From Hymenobacter lapidiphilus (GTDB lineage: Bacteria; Bacteroidota; Bacteroidia; Cytophagales; Hymenobacteraceae), in assembly GCF_003417065.2 (NCBI RefSeq), contig NZ_QVLT01000020.1:1-64000 (forward strand): a stretch of DNA of 64,000 nt, given 5' to 3'. The notes beneath the pieces were generated by a model. It was not told the origin of the DNA, made no database searches, and saw only the letters and a list, made by a program, of their open reading frames with translations. The stretch's first letter is position 1. Every line of letters begins with the position of its first letter. The translations under genes were made by a program, and so were the position numbers. This document shows positions 48,631-57,201 of this stretch, piece by piece.

Positions 48631-49215
48631 CTACAGCCACCTTAGCAGAGCACCCGCCACCAGGCCGATGCCGGTACCTACCAGCAGTTCGGGCACGGTA
48701 TGGCGCTGCAACGCCAAGCGCGAGGCAGCCACCAAGGCGGCAGCTACAAAGGCCAACAGGCCCCAGTCCGCGCGCAGATGCAGCAATGCCCAAGCTAAAA
48801 AGAACGAAAGGGCCGCGTGCAACGACACCTTCAACCAGAAATTGATGCCATAACACACCCACAGCAGCAGCCAGCAAGCCAGCAGCCCTTCCCGCAACGG
48901 TCCTGCCGGGCCCTGCCAGACTAAAGCCGCGGTTGCCAGGCCCAAAAGCCCCAGCAGCACTGGGTAAAAAGCCTGCCGCTGCTTCCGCTCCGAAACGTCG
49001 AAATTGGAATAGCGGCCTCGGCGCGTCTGGCGCAGGTTCCAGAAACTCAGCAGCGCCGCCACGGTTGCGATGCAGCCCAACAACCACAGTGCACCTCGCT
49101 CCCCGGGTTGCTGCCACATCACAAAAGCCGCGAAGGCCGGGGCCGTCACCAGCGGATGCCCTACCAACGATACCACCACGGCGGCCCTACGCCACCAACC
49201 CGTCAAGTTCTCCAT
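48631..49215 (-). CDS. PAP2-like membrane protein
   Basis: This 194-residue protein has about six membrane helices. The C-terminal half keeps a PAP2 phosphatase-like pattern: KVSLHAALSFFLAW and SRLALQRHTVPELLVGTGIG. These hold the His and Arg residues of motifs 2 and 3; the first motif (KXXXXXXRP) is not clear. The start is 1 bp after the response-regulator stop, so it is the last gene of the LytTR operon. Confidence 0.8.
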   Translation of the reverse strand: MENLTGWWRRAAVVVSLVGHPLVTAPAFAAFVMWQQPGERGALWLLGCIATVAALLSFWNLRQTRRGRYSNFDVSERKQRQAFYPVLLGLLGLATAALVWQGPAGPLREGLLACWLLLWVCYGINFWLKVSLHAALSFFLAWALLHLRADWGLLAFVAAALVAASRLALQRHTVPELLVGTGIGLVAGALLRWL

Positions 49216-49216
49216 T

Positions 49217-50005
49217 TCACCGGTCCAGCCACTCTTTAAAGGTGCTTACTTTCTCGCGGCTTACTAATACCGTGTCGTTGTCGGGCGGGGCGGGTTGGAG
49301 GATGGTTTGCAGGCGCGAATTGGTGTAGTGGATGATGTCGCGGATGGCGGTGGCCCGGGCCAGGTAGGCGCGGTTGAGACGGAAGAATTCGCGCGGGTCG
49401 AGCAGGGCTTCGAGCTGCTCCAAAGTGTAGTCGACTACCAGGCGGCGGCCCTCGTGGGTGTGGAGCAGCGTGGCTTTTTCGAGGCTGGCGAAGTAGGCAA
49501 TGTCCTCGACCGGCACGGCCTTCAGGTGCTCGCCCACCCGCACCACGAAGCGCGACTTGTACTCCTTCAGCGGCTGCCGGACCTGCTCCAGCACCTGGGC
49601 CAGCAGCGCCGCATCAAGCGGAGCCGGAGCGGCGGTTTCGCGCCGCTGCACCAGCTTCTGCAGGGCCGCCGTCAGCTCCTCGGGGTCTATGGGTTTGAGC
49701 AGGTAATCGATGCTATTCACCTTGAAAGCCCGCAGCGCGTACTTGTCGTAGGCCGTGGTGAAGATGACCGGGCAGCGGATTTCCAGCCGCTCGAACAGCT
49801 CAAAGCTCAGCCCGTCGGCCAGGTGAATATCGAGCAGCAGCACGTCGGGCGCGGTGCCGGGGGCGCGCAGCAGCGCCTCGGCCTCGGCCACCGATTCGGC
49901 CGTGCCCACCACTTCAACCGACATCGGCTGTTGCGTCAGCAGCCCGGCCAGGCGGCGGGCGGCCAGGGGCTCATCTTCGATGATAATTGCGCGGAGAGGT
50001 TTCAA
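49217..50005 (-). CDS. LytTR-family response regulator
   Basis: This 262-residue protein has an N-terminal receiver domain with the acidic pocket IIIEDEPLAARRL and phospho-acceptor Asp59 in PDVLLLDIHLADGLS. TTAYDKYALRAFKVNSIDYL and LKPID complete it. A C-terminal LytTR DNA-binding domain follows (VVDYTLEQLEALLDPREFFR, LVSREKVSTFKEWL). It is preceded on the same strand by a sensor kinase gene. Its likely DNA targets are the 46-bp elements at 52099 and 54597. Confidence 0.95.
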   Translation of the reverse strand: MKPLRAIIIEDEPLAARRLAGLLTQQPMSVEVVGTAESVAEAEALLRAPGTAPDVLLLDIHLADGLSFELFERLEIRCPVIFTTAYDKYALRAFKVNSIDYLLKPIDPEELTAALQKLVQRRETAAPAPLDAALLAQVLEQVRQPLKEYKSRFVVRVGEHLKAVPVEDIAYFASLEKATLLHTHEGRRLVVDYTLEQLEALLDPREFFRLNRAYLARATAIRDIIHYTNSRLQTILQPAPPDNDTVLVSREKVSTFKEWLDR

Positions 50006-50042
50006 TTGAGAAGTACGAGTTGAAAACTGAGAGTTGAGAGAC

Positions 50043-50082
50043 GGTCATGCTTCATCTGGCGGCCGCTTGCCGAAGCATGACC
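50043..50082. repeat. short palindromic element, GTCATGC family (degenerate)
   Basis: GGTCATGCTTC (50043-50053) pairs with GAAGCATGACC (50072-50082) around an 18-bp centre. It lies between the sensor kinase and the response regulator genes inside the operon. Confidence 0.6.
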
Positions 50083-50103
50083 GCCTCTATTTGTCCATCA
50101 ATC

Positions 50104-51273
50104 CTACCGCAGCTCCAGCACCGGCAGCGTCACGGCAAACTCGGTTTCGGACTCGGTAATCAGCACGGGTTGGGGCGTTAGGAAAGCGTAGCGAGCCTGC
50201 AGGTTGGGCAGGCCCAGGCCCGTCGATTCGCCCTCGGCCAAGCGGCGGGGGCAGCGCGAGTTGCGCACTACGAGCTGGCGGGCATCGGCATCGAATTCGA
50301 TGACAAGCCGCAGCGGGTTTTGGCGCGATGTGGCGTTGTGTTTGAGGGCGTTTTCGAGCAGCAGCTGCAGGGCCAGCGGCGGCACGAACAGCTCGACCAG
50401 CTCGGCGGCCGGAGGCAGGCGCATCTCCACCTGCACACCTTCGCCCAGGCGCGTGCGCTGCAGAAACAGGTAACTCTCGGCGAAATGCAGCTCTTCGGCG
50501 AGTGGCACCAGCTCCTGGTCCTGGTGGTCGAGCACGTAGCGGTACACCTGGCTGAGCTGGCGGATGAAGCGGGTGGCGCGGGCCGGGTCGTGCTCCTCGA
50601 CCAGCGAGGTGAGGGCGTTGAGCGAGTTGAACAGGAAATGCGGGTCGAGCTGGCGGCGCAGCGAGTCGGCCTGGGCGCGGGCATTTTCGGTTTGCAGCCG
50701 CTCGGCCCGGATGGCCGTTTCGCGCCAACCCATCAGAAACGCCCGGCTGTGCATAAACAGCGACACAAACAGCGTAATGAGCAGCGGCAAGATGAACGGG
50801 CGCCAGGTAAGGTCGCTGAGCGGGCGGTGGTGGTAGAACACCAGAAAGCTCCCGGTGACGGCCAGAATCACGAGCAGCGACATCACCAGCGAAAAGGCCA
50901 GCGTGAGCAAAAACCGCCGGATGGGGTGTTGCGTCCAGTCGAGGTAGCGGCCCAGCCACTCGGTCGGGTAACCGTTGGCCAGCCACAGGCCGCTGGTATA
51001 GAAGAAGTTGTAGCCGAACGTTACCAGGAACTTCTCGCTCCAGACCGGGGCATTATCGCGCATCAACAGCGCCAGCACCAACGAAACCAACGTCATCAAT
51101 CCCAGGCCCTTCCACAAATTGCGGTGCGGGTAATACCGGGAAATGCTGCTCTGCTTGGCGGCCGGGGCCGGGGGCTTGGTGGCCGGGGCAGGGTAGGCAG
51201 AAACGGAGGCAGTTTTCACGGGCGGGCCTTTGGCGGCATGGAGATTGGAAGGTATCAAAACAAAGCGAAACAC
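50104..51273 (-). CDS. LytS/YehU-type sensor histidine kinase
   Basis: This 389-residue membrane kinase has about four transmembrane helices (~55-190). The phospho-acceptor region is SLRRQLDPHFLFNSLNALTS, as in the His_kinase family of LytS/YehU sensors. The C-terminal ATPase reads PPLALQLLLENALKHN and STGLGLPNLQARYAFL. It partners the LytTR regulator downstream. The start is 42 bp after the stop of the secreted helical-repeat gene, so the four genes look like one operon. Confidence 0.94.
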   Translation of the reverse strand: MFRFVLIPSNLHAAKGPPVKTASVSAYPAPATKPPAPAAKQSSISRYYPHRNLWKGLGLMTLVSLVLALLMRDNAPVWSEKFLVTFGYNFFYTSGLWLANGYPTEWLGRYLDWTQHPIRRFLLTLAFSLVMSLLVILAVTGSFLVFYHHRPLSDLTWRPFILPLLITLFVSLFMHSRAFLMGWRETAIRAERLQTENARAQADSLRRQLDPHFLFNSLNALTSLVEEHDPARATRFIRQLSQVYRYVLDHQDQELVPLAEELHFAESYLFLQRTRLGEGVQVEMRLPPAAELVELFVPPLALQLLLENALKHNATSRQNPLRLVIEFDADARQLVVRNSRCPRRLAEGESTGLGLPNLQARYAFLTPQPVLITESETEFAVTLPVLELR

Positions 51274-51315
51274 ACGCGGCGGGTGCGGCAGCGTGCCGCA
51301 CCCGCCGCGACCAGC

Positions 51316-52020
51316 TTACTTCACCGCGGCCGTTTCGTAGTTTTTCAGCCGGCCGGCCACCTGCCGCTCACCCCAGTTAGGCGACAGCCGGGAAGCAGGT
51401 TTGAAGGTGGCGTAGTGGGCTTTGGCCTGCAGGAAAATCGGTTTGGCCACCTCGGCCCCGCCCCCGAACATGGCGGGCGTGTAGTAAATGTTGTTCGCCT
51501 TGACCAGGTAGGCGCGGGGGTTGGTCGGGTTGAGCTGAATGGCCTTCTCTACCGCCTCATTCACCAGGCCCGAATACTTCATGCTCCGCAGCATGGGCGA
51601 AATGCTCAGCCGCGCCTGATGGATGTAGGCCTGGAGTACGAGCAGCTCCGACTCATCGGCTCCGCCCAGCTTGCGGGCCTGGGCCAGGGCCGCCTCGGCC
51701 TGGTCGAGGGTTTTGTCTTTGGCGTCGCCGTCTTCCTTGCTCTGGAATGTGTTGATGAGCAGGGCGTACGCCTGGTAGTAGCGGGGCAGCCAGTCCTGCG
51801 GCTTCACGGTGGCGGCGCGCTCCATTTTGGCGGCGCTGGCCCGCAGCACGGCCGGGTCGCCGGTGTTCATCAGCTCCGCAACGGCCGCCGTCATCATGGT
51901 GGTGTAGGCATCGGCAGGAGCAGCAGCAGCAACCGGCACGGCGGTAGCAGTGGCGGGCCGCTGAGCCAGCGCGGCGAAGGAAGCGGCTACGAGGGCAAGG
52001 GTGAACAAGGGCTTTTTCAT
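51316..52020 (-). CDS. secreted helical-repeat (TPR-like) protein, first gene of the LytTR operon
   Basis: This 234-residue protein has a signal peptide (MKKPLFTLALVAASFAALAQ) and a helical body with TPR-like pairs (AAAKMERAATVKPQDWLPRY, EAALAQARKLGGADESELLV, VEKAIQLNPTNPRAYLVKAN each as separate segments). It is directly upstream of the sensor kinase. The 46-bp element at 52099-52144 lies 79 bp before its start. It may be both a target and a periplasmic partner of the system. Confidence 0.85.
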   Translation of the reverse strand: MKKPLFTLALVAASFAALAQRPATATAVPVAAAAPADAYTTMMTAAVAELMNTGDPAVLRASAAKMERAATVKPQDWLPRYYQAYALLINTFQSKEDGDAKDKTLDQAEAALAQARKLGGADESELLVLQAYIHQARLSISPMLRSMKYSGLVNEAVEKAIQLNPTNPRAYLVKANNIYYTPAMFGGGAEVAKPIFLQAKAHYATFKPASRLSPNWGERQVAGRLKNYETAAVK

Positions 52021-52098
52021 GGCTGAAAAGTGGTTAAGGAGTTGAAAAGGAAGTTGCTGGCGGTTTGATGATTCAAAGGTGGCTTCCGGCCGCCGCCC

Positions 52099-52144
52099 CT
52101 GAAACTTCCCGTTACCGAAGCGTCGGATAAGGCGGATGAAGCGT
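52099..52144 (-). promoter_or_regulatory. 46-bp conserved upstream element, copy 1 (candidate LytTR site)
   Basis: This element matches 54597-54642 at 43 of 46 positions, in the same orientation relative to the gene. On the minus strand it holds two direct repeats starting ACGCTTC exactly 21 bp apart (ACGCTTCATCCG and ACGCTTCGGTAA). LytTR proteins bind pairs of ~9-bp direct repeats with a period of about two turns. It lies 79 bp upstream of the secreted helical-repeat gene. Confidence 0.75.
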
Positions 52145-52173
52145 GGGATTCAGTTGCTAGTTGCTGGTTGTCA

Positions 52174-52308
52174 GGAAAACCGTGTCATGCTGAGCGGAGC
52201 GAAGCGGAGTAGCATCTCTACCGCAGTGCCAATCAATTCTACCATTGCAACGAAGCGGTAGAGATGCTTCGACTCCGCTGCGCTCCGCTCAGCATGACAC
52301 GGTTTTCC
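52174..52308. repeat. intergenic palindromic element, GTCATGCTGAG family
   Basis: Arms GGAAAACCGTGTCATGCTGA and their complement are near-perfect over ~35 bp. The inner GCATCTCTACCGC and GCGGTAGAGATGC match the family. It fills most of the gap between the helical-repeat gene and the TonB-dependent receptor. Confidence 0.92.
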
Positions 52309-52350
52309 TAGCAGCCGACAGCTAACAACTGGCCATTGACAACTAGCGAC

Positions 52351-54549
52351 TCATTCCGGCCGCTCGTTCACGCTAGCGGGGTTTTTCTTGTTGATGCTGA
52401 CGAACACGCCCAGGAACACCATGCGTGGGGCGGTGGGCGTGATGGCCACGCGGTTGCGCTGGCCAGTGGCCGCATCGGGGCGCTGGGCGTAGCGGTAGCC
52501 GAACACGTTGGGCTGGGCCAGGGCGTTGTTGAGGGCCAGATGCACGATGGTAAACTGCCCGAACAGCTTGGTGAGGTAGCTGGCGTTCAGGCTCAGGTCC
52601 TGGAAAGCGGGCAGCTGGCCCTGGTTGTAACCGGCTTCGGGCTGGTTGAGGTCGTGGTAGCGGCGGGGGCTGCCGTAGCTGTAGGTGGCCCCGAGCAGCG
52701 TGTGCAGTGCCGGCACCCAGTACTTGGTTACCACCGACACGCTGTGGCGGGCCGCGAAGGTGGGCACGGCCGAAACCGGGTCCTGCCGGAACTGCCGCCT
52801 GGTATCCAGAAAGCCGTAGCTAACGTAGTATTCGAGGTTTTTCACCGTCGTCCGGTCGCGCCAGAGCAGGTCGAGGCCGCGGGCGTAGCCGGCGCCGCCA
52901 TTGTCGTAAACCTGCGGGTTGCGGAGCTGCGCGCCATCGAAGCGAACGAGCTGGGCGTAGGTTTTGTGGTAGCCTTCGAGCTGCAGCAGCCGGCCGCCGT
53001 GGGTGTATTGGTAGGTGAGCACCGCATGCCGGGCCCGCTCGAAGCGCAGCCGGGGCGCGGCAACCAGCAGCAAGCTGTTTTCGGGCGTTTGGTAGAAGCG
53101 GCCGTAAGCAGCCGACAGGGAGCTGTTCTCGGTGGTCTGGTAGGCCAGGGCCAGCCGGGGCGCGGCGTTCCAGCGGCCCAGCAGCGCCGAATACTCGGTG
53201 CGCCCGCCCACCCGGCCCGCCAGCCGGTCGGTCAGCTGAAAATCACTTTCCACGAAACCCGCCAGGCGCTGCTCGCCGAATTCCGGCCGGTACCTGAGCG
53301 GGTCGGCGGCGTTGGGCTGCACCGTCTGGTTCACCTGCTGCACCAGCCCTTCAGTCCCAATTTTCAGGTTGAAGCGGGCATGCACCGAATCGTTGATGAG
53401 CACCACCCGGCCCACCAGCGCCTGCTCCAGCGTGCGCAGCCGCACCGAATCGGGGCGCAGGCGCTGATCGTCGCGGCTCAGGGCCAGGCCGCTTTGCAGG
53501 CTCCAGCCCCGGCGCAATGGGCCGCGGAAAGTGGCATTGAGGTAGGCGTTGGCCCCGCGCAGCCCCACGGTCTGCATACCGGCTGGCTCGGGGCTGGGCT
53601 GCCCGACTTGCAGCTGCTGACTGGTCCAGGTGCCGTACATTTTCAGCATGCCCGCCTGGCCGGTGCGGTGGTGCAGGGCCGCCGACGAACTGAGGCCCCG
53701 CGGGGCCTGGTCCCAGCGCACGTTCTGGGGCAGCAGGCCCAGGTAGGGCGAAAGGTTGGTGTAGTCGGTGCTGAGGGCCAGCGAAGTGCGCTCCCAGCGC
53801 TTAGTGCGCGAAGCCCCCAGAAACACCGAGGTAGCCGATAGCCCGGTCTGGGTTTCGGGCGCGAGGTCGGTCGAGTTCAGCAGCAGCACCCCCGACAGCG
53901 CCTGCCCATACAGCGCCGAGTAGCCGCCGGTGCTGAACACCGTGCCCTTGAAAAGCGACGGCGAAAACCGCCCCCGCGCCGGCACAGCCGCCACGGTAGC
54001 GTTGAATGGGTTTTGCACCAGCATGCCATCGAGGTACACTTTGGTTTCCGAAGCCGCCCCGCCCCGCACAAACAGCATCCCATCTTCCCCTACCCGGGTA
54101 GTGCCGGGCAGCGTGTTAAAAGCCGCCGCCACGTCGGCCAGCGCCCCGGCCGTCGTCTGAATGTCGCGGGTGTTGAGGGCGGCGCTGCGGTGCTCGTCGC
54201 TGGCCTCGAAGGCCCCGGCCGTAACGATAACCGACCCCAGCGCATGTGGCTCGCCTTTCAGCACGAAACTCAGCGGTGCAGTTGACGCGGGCAGCGTCAG
54301 CAGTTTTTCGGCCGTGATGAAGCCCAGCAAACTAGCCTGCACCACGTGGCTGCCGACGCCAGCGGTTTCAAACCGGAACCGGCCCAACGAATCGGTGCTG
54401 GCCCCATCGAAAGTACCACGCACAAACACGTTCACGCCCGGCAGCGCCTGGCCGCTGGCGTCGCGCACGGTGCCGCGCAGGGTGGTGGTTTGGGCGAAGC
54501 CGGTGAGGGTCAGCAACAGGAGTTGAAGCAGCAGCAGGAGGCGTTTCAT
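52351..54549 (-). CDS. TonB-dependent receptor with carboxypeptidase-like regulatory domain
   Basis: This 732-residue protein starts at MKRLLLLLQLLLLTLTGFAQ, a signal peptide. A CarboxypepD_reg-like domain follows (~22-100, LRGTVRDASGQALPGVNVFV). The plug domain contains FNTLPGTTRVGEDGMLFVRG and LDGMLVQNPFN. The rest is a 22-strand barrel with FSPSLFKGTVFSTGGYSALY and similar. It imports an unknown ligand with TonB energy. No SusD-like partner is present. A 46-bp element shared with the LytTR operon lies 48 bp upstream. Confidence 0.92.
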   Translation of the reverse strand: MKRLLLLLQLLLLTLTGFAQTTTLRGTVRDASGQALPGVNVFVRGTFDGASTDSLGRFRFETAGVGSHVVQASLLGFITAEKLLTLPASTAPLSFVLKGEPHALGSVIVTAGAFEASDEHRSAALNTRDIQTTAGALADVAAAFNTLPGTTRVGEDGMLFVRGGAASETKVYLDGMLVQNPFNATVAAVPARGRFSPSLFKGTVFSTGGYSALYGQALSGVLLLNSTDLAPETQTGLSATSVFLGASRTKRWERTSLALSTDYTNLSPYLGLLPQNVRWDQAPRGLSSSAALHHRTGQAGMLKMYGTWTSQQLQVGQPSPEPAGMQTVGLRGANAYLNATFRGPLRRGWSLQSGLALSRDDQRLRPDSVRLRTLEQALVGRVVLINDSVHARFNLKIGTEGLVQQVNQTVQPNAADPLRYRPEFGEQRLAGFVESDFQLTDRLAGRVGGRTEYSALLGRWNAAPRLALAYQTTENSSLSAAYGRFYQTPENSLLLVAAPRLRFERARHAVLTYQYTHGGRLLQLEGYHKTYAQLVRFDGAQLRNPQVYDNGGAGYARGLDLLWRDRTTVKNLEYYVSYGFLDTRRQFRQDPVSAVPTFAARHSVSVVTKYWVPALHTLLGATYSYGSPRRYHDLNQPEAGYNQGQLPAFQDLSLNASYLTKLFGQFTIVHLALNNALAQPNVFGYRYAQRPDAATGQRNRVAITPTAPRMVFLGVFVSINKKNPASVNERPE

Positions 54550-54596
54550 GGCGGGGCAGTGAAATGATGCCCAAATGTGCGCCGCCGCCACCGCTG

Positions 54597-54642
54597 CTGA
54601 AACTCGCCGTTACCGAAGCGTCGGATGAGGCGGATGAAGCGT
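54597..54642 (-). promoter_or_regulatory. 46-bp conserved upstream element, copy 2 (candidate LytTR site)
   Basis: Same as 52099-52144 with three mismatches (two at the TC/CG step, one A/G). The direct repeats ACGCTTCATCCG and ACGCTTCGGTAA are again 21 bp apart. It lies 48 bp upstream of the receptor start. Confidence 0.75.
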
Positions 54643-54674
54643 CGTTGAGTTACTGGTTTTCAGATACCAGGAAA

Positions 54675-54795
54675 AAGGCGCAGTCATGCTGAGTATGCCG
54701 AAGCATCTCTACCGCAACCCTAACCCATCGACTAACTACACATTGCAACGAAGCGGTAGAGATGTTTCTACTTCGCTCCGCATGACTGTGCCTTT
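54675..54795. repeat. intergenic palindromic element, GTCATGCTGAG family
   Basis: Left arm AAAGGCGCAGTCATGCTGAG and right arm ending CATGACTGTGCCTTT are complementary. The inner AGCATCTCTACCGC and GCGGTAGAGATG are retained. It lies between divergent genes. Confidence 0.85.
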
Positions 54796-54860
54796 GTCCC
54801 GGCCTGTGAAAACTGCCAAACACTCCCTGACAAATGCGAATCAATCCGCATCTTTGCCCC

Positions 54861-55310
54861 ATGCCCCTCACCTGGACCCTCAAGCCCTTCGCCGACCTCA
54901 CCACCACCGAGCTGTACGCGCTGCTGCAGCTGCGCTCCGAAGTATTCGTGGTGGAGCAAACCTGCCCTTTTCAGGATATCGACGGGCTCGACCAGACCGC
55001 CTGGCACCTGCTGGGCCACGTGCCCGATGGCGAGCTGGCCGCCTACGCCCGCCTGTTCGGGCCCGGCATAGCGTACGCCGAGGCCAGCATCGGGCGGGTG
55101 GTGAGCAGCCCCCGCCACCGCCGCACCGGGCTGGGCCGCGAGTTACTGCGCGAGGCAATTAGCGGCGTAGAGCGCCAGTTCGGCTCCCAGCCCATCCAGA
55201 TTGGGGCTCAGCTGTACCTGCAAAACTTCTACGAAAGCTTCGGCTTTCGGCATGTGGGCGAAGGGTATCTGGAAGATGATATCCCGCACATCCACATGCT
55301 GCGGGCGTAA
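54861..55310 (+). CDS. GNAT-family N-acetyltransferase, ElaA-like
   Basis: This 149-residue protein starts at MPLTWTLKPFADLTTTELYA. ElaA markers are LQLRSEVFVVEQTCPFQDID, AYARLFGPGIAYAEASIGRV and HRRTGLGRELLREAI, the acetyl-CoA loop. The end FGFRHVGEGYLEDDIPHIHM is also conserved. The substrate is unknown. It precedes the M28 peptidase by 54 bp on the same strand. Confidence 0.92.
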   Translation: MPLTWTLKPFADLTTTELYALLQLRSEVFVVEQTCPFQDIDGLDQTAWHLLGHVPDGELAAYARLFGPGIAYAEASIGRVVSSPRHRRTGLGRELLREAISGVERQFGSQPIQIGAQLYLQNFYESFGFRHVGEGYLEDDIPHIHMLRA

Positions 55311-55364
55311 GTCCAAACTGGCCTTTGCAGGGTTGGCAAGAACTTTTCGGCGTATGTTAGCCCG

Positions 55365-56291
55365 ATGAAGTTCTCGACCTTGCTCCTGCTGCCCGCCCTA
55401 CTGCTGCCTGCGCTGGAAGCCGCCGCCCAAACCACCACTCCCTCCTCGCTCAGCCTGCCCAAGTCCGTGCGAAGGTCCATGGACCAGGTGCGGCCAGAAG
55501 CCATCCGGGCCCACGTAGCCTACCTGGCCGACGACCGACTGCTGGGCCGCAAGCCCGGCACGCTCGGCTACCAGATGGCCGTCGATTACGTGGTGGCCCA
55601 GCTGAAAGAACGAGGCGTGGAGCCGGCCGGCGAAAACGGCGGCTTCACCCAGCGCGTGCGCCTGCGCCGAGCCACCGTGCGGCCGGGCGCCGCTGCCAGC
55701 TACCAACCAGCGGCCGGCGCGGCCGGGCTGCCGCTTGATGCCATCAGCCTGCTGCCCCACCCCGAACAGCCCACCGCTCAGCTGCCCGCCACCGGCCTCG
55801 TGTTTGCGGGCTACGGCATCTCGGCCCCGGCCGAGAAGTACGATGACTACCAGGGCCTCGATGCCCGGGGCAAGGTGGTGGTAGTGCTGCGCGGCGCCCC
55901 GCCCGCTTTCCCGAGCACCGTGGCCGCCGCCAGCCAGGACCAGACCCAAATCGTGCGCACAGCCGCGGCCCACGGGGCGGTGGGCGTGCTGTTCGCCACG
56001 TTGCGGGCCGCGCCGGGGGGTCCGAGCCGGCTGGCTTCGAGTACCAGCGTGCTGGGGGCTGATGGCAAAGTGGCCGCCGCCCGGGGCTTCGTGAGTGGGC
56101 CAGCCGGGGTGGCCCTCACCGGCACGCTCTCGGCGCCGGCCTGCAAACCCTGCTGCGCGCCGCCGCCTCCGACACAGCCCAGATTATGCAACGCCTGCGC
56201 GCCAGTCGACCGGCGCCGGTGGCACTGCCCGGCACACTATCTGCCCGCTGGGAATCGGCTTACCAGGATTTCGATTCCTACAACGTGGTAG
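55365..56291 (+). CDS. M28-family peptidase, N-terminal part (frameshifted)
   Basis: The frame starts with a signal peptide (MKFSTLLLLPALLLPALEAA) and runs through IRAHVAYLADDRLLGRKPGT and a PA-type insertion (YDDYQGLDARGKVVVVLRGA). It is in frame to about 56135 (VALTGTLSA). After that it reads a Cys/Pro-rich nonsense tail to 56291. The real continuation GLQTLLRAAASDTAQIM is in another frame. One missing base in the GGCGCCGGCC stretch explains it. Confidence 0.8.
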   Translation: MKFSTLLLLPALLLPALEAAAQTTTPSSLSLPKSVRRSMDQVRPEAIRAHVAYLADDRLLGRKPGTLGYQMAVDYVVAQLKERGVEPAGENGGFTQRVRLRRATVRPGAAASYQPAAGAAGLPLDAISLLPHPEQPTAQLPATGLVFAGYGISAPAEKYDDYQGLDARGKVVVVLRGAPPAFPSTVAAASQDQTQIVRTAAAHGAVGVLFATLRAAPGGPSRLASSTSVLGADGKVAAARGFVSGPAGVALTGTLSAPACKPCCAPPPPTQPRLCNACAPVDRRRWHCPAHYLPAGNRLTRISIPTTW

Positions 56292-57031
56292 GCAAAATCA
56301 CGGGCTCTGATGCCAAGCTGCGGGATGAATACGTGGTGCATTCGGCCCACCTCGACCACCTGGGCGTGGGCGCGCCGGTGCGCGGCGACTCCATCTACAA
56401 CGGGGCCCACGACAATGCCACGGGCGTAGCCTCGGTGCTTGAAATTGCCGGTATCTATTCGCGCCTCAAGCAAAAGCCGCATCGGAGTATTCTGCTAGTG
56501 CTGCAAACCGGCGAGGAGTTGGGGTTGCTGGGTTCGGCCTACTTCGCGGCCCGGCCCACCGTGCCCTCCACCAGCCTCGTGGCCAACGTGAACACCGACA
56601 TGCCTACCCTGATTGCGCCGCTGCTGTCGGTGGTGCCGCTGGGCGCGCAGCACTCCACGCTGGCCGGGCCGGTGGCGCAGGCCGCCGCTTACCTCAAGCT
56701 GACGGTGGAAGACGACCCCGAGCCCGAGCAGAACCGCTTCATCCGCTCCGACCAGTACAGCTTCGTGGCCCAGGGCATTCCGGCGCTGCACCTCAAGTAC
56801 GGCAACCGCACGCCCGACGGCCGCAACAACCTCAGCGAGCAGGTGAAGCAGTGGCGCGCCCTCACCTACCACAAACCCCAGGACGACATGAACGGCACCT
56901 TCGATTTCGAGGCCGGCCGTACCTACGTGCAGCTCAATTTCTTGGTCGGCTACCTGGTAGCCCAGAACCCCGAGCGCCCCCGCTGGAATCCCGGTGACTA
57001 TTTCGGCCGGCAGTTCGGGGGGCAGCAGTAG
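56133..57031 (+). CDS. M28-family peptidase, catalytic part (frameshifted)
   Basis: This frame continues the N-terminal part after the lesion near 56135. The zinc ligands of M28 aminopeptidases are present: His and Asp in HSAHLDHLGVG and NGAHDNATGVASVLE, Glu pair in VLQTGEELGLLGSAYF, Asp in VANVNTDM, and His in ALTYHKPQDDMNG. An internal Met at 56186 is the only start. All catalytic residues are intact, so the gene was functional until recently, or the lesion is a sequencing error. Confidence 0.85.
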
Positions 57032-57038
57032 CCGGGTT

Positions 57039-57130
57039 GTAGAGACGCAACAGTTGGAGTCTCATCGTTGAATGGTTCTTATAGGAAAGCAACATCAGCA
57101 ACGACGAGACTTCAACTGTTGCGTCTCTAC
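57039..57130. repeat. intergenic palindromic element, GTAGAGACGC family
   Basis: Arms GTAGAGACGCAACAGTTGGA and its complement are near-perfect over ~30 bp (GTAGAGACGCAACAGTT and AACTGTTGCGTCTCTAC). It is the only copy of this family in the window. It separates two convergent genes. Confidence 0.88.
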
Positions 57131-57144
57131 ACCTCGCCTTTCAA

Positions 57145-57184
57145 CGAAAAACGCCTCGCCCACCATGTGGGCGAGGCCGTTTTG
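57145..57184 (-). terminator. terminator of the S9 peptidase gene
   Basis: GCCTCGCCCAC (57153-57163) and GTGGGCGAGGC (57167-57177) are perfect arms with A-rich DNA on the left, giving T-rich RNA on the minus strand. A T4 run on the right makes it useful in both directions. Confidence 0.85.
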
Positions 57185-57201
57185 ATACGGGTTGCGCTGC
57201 G

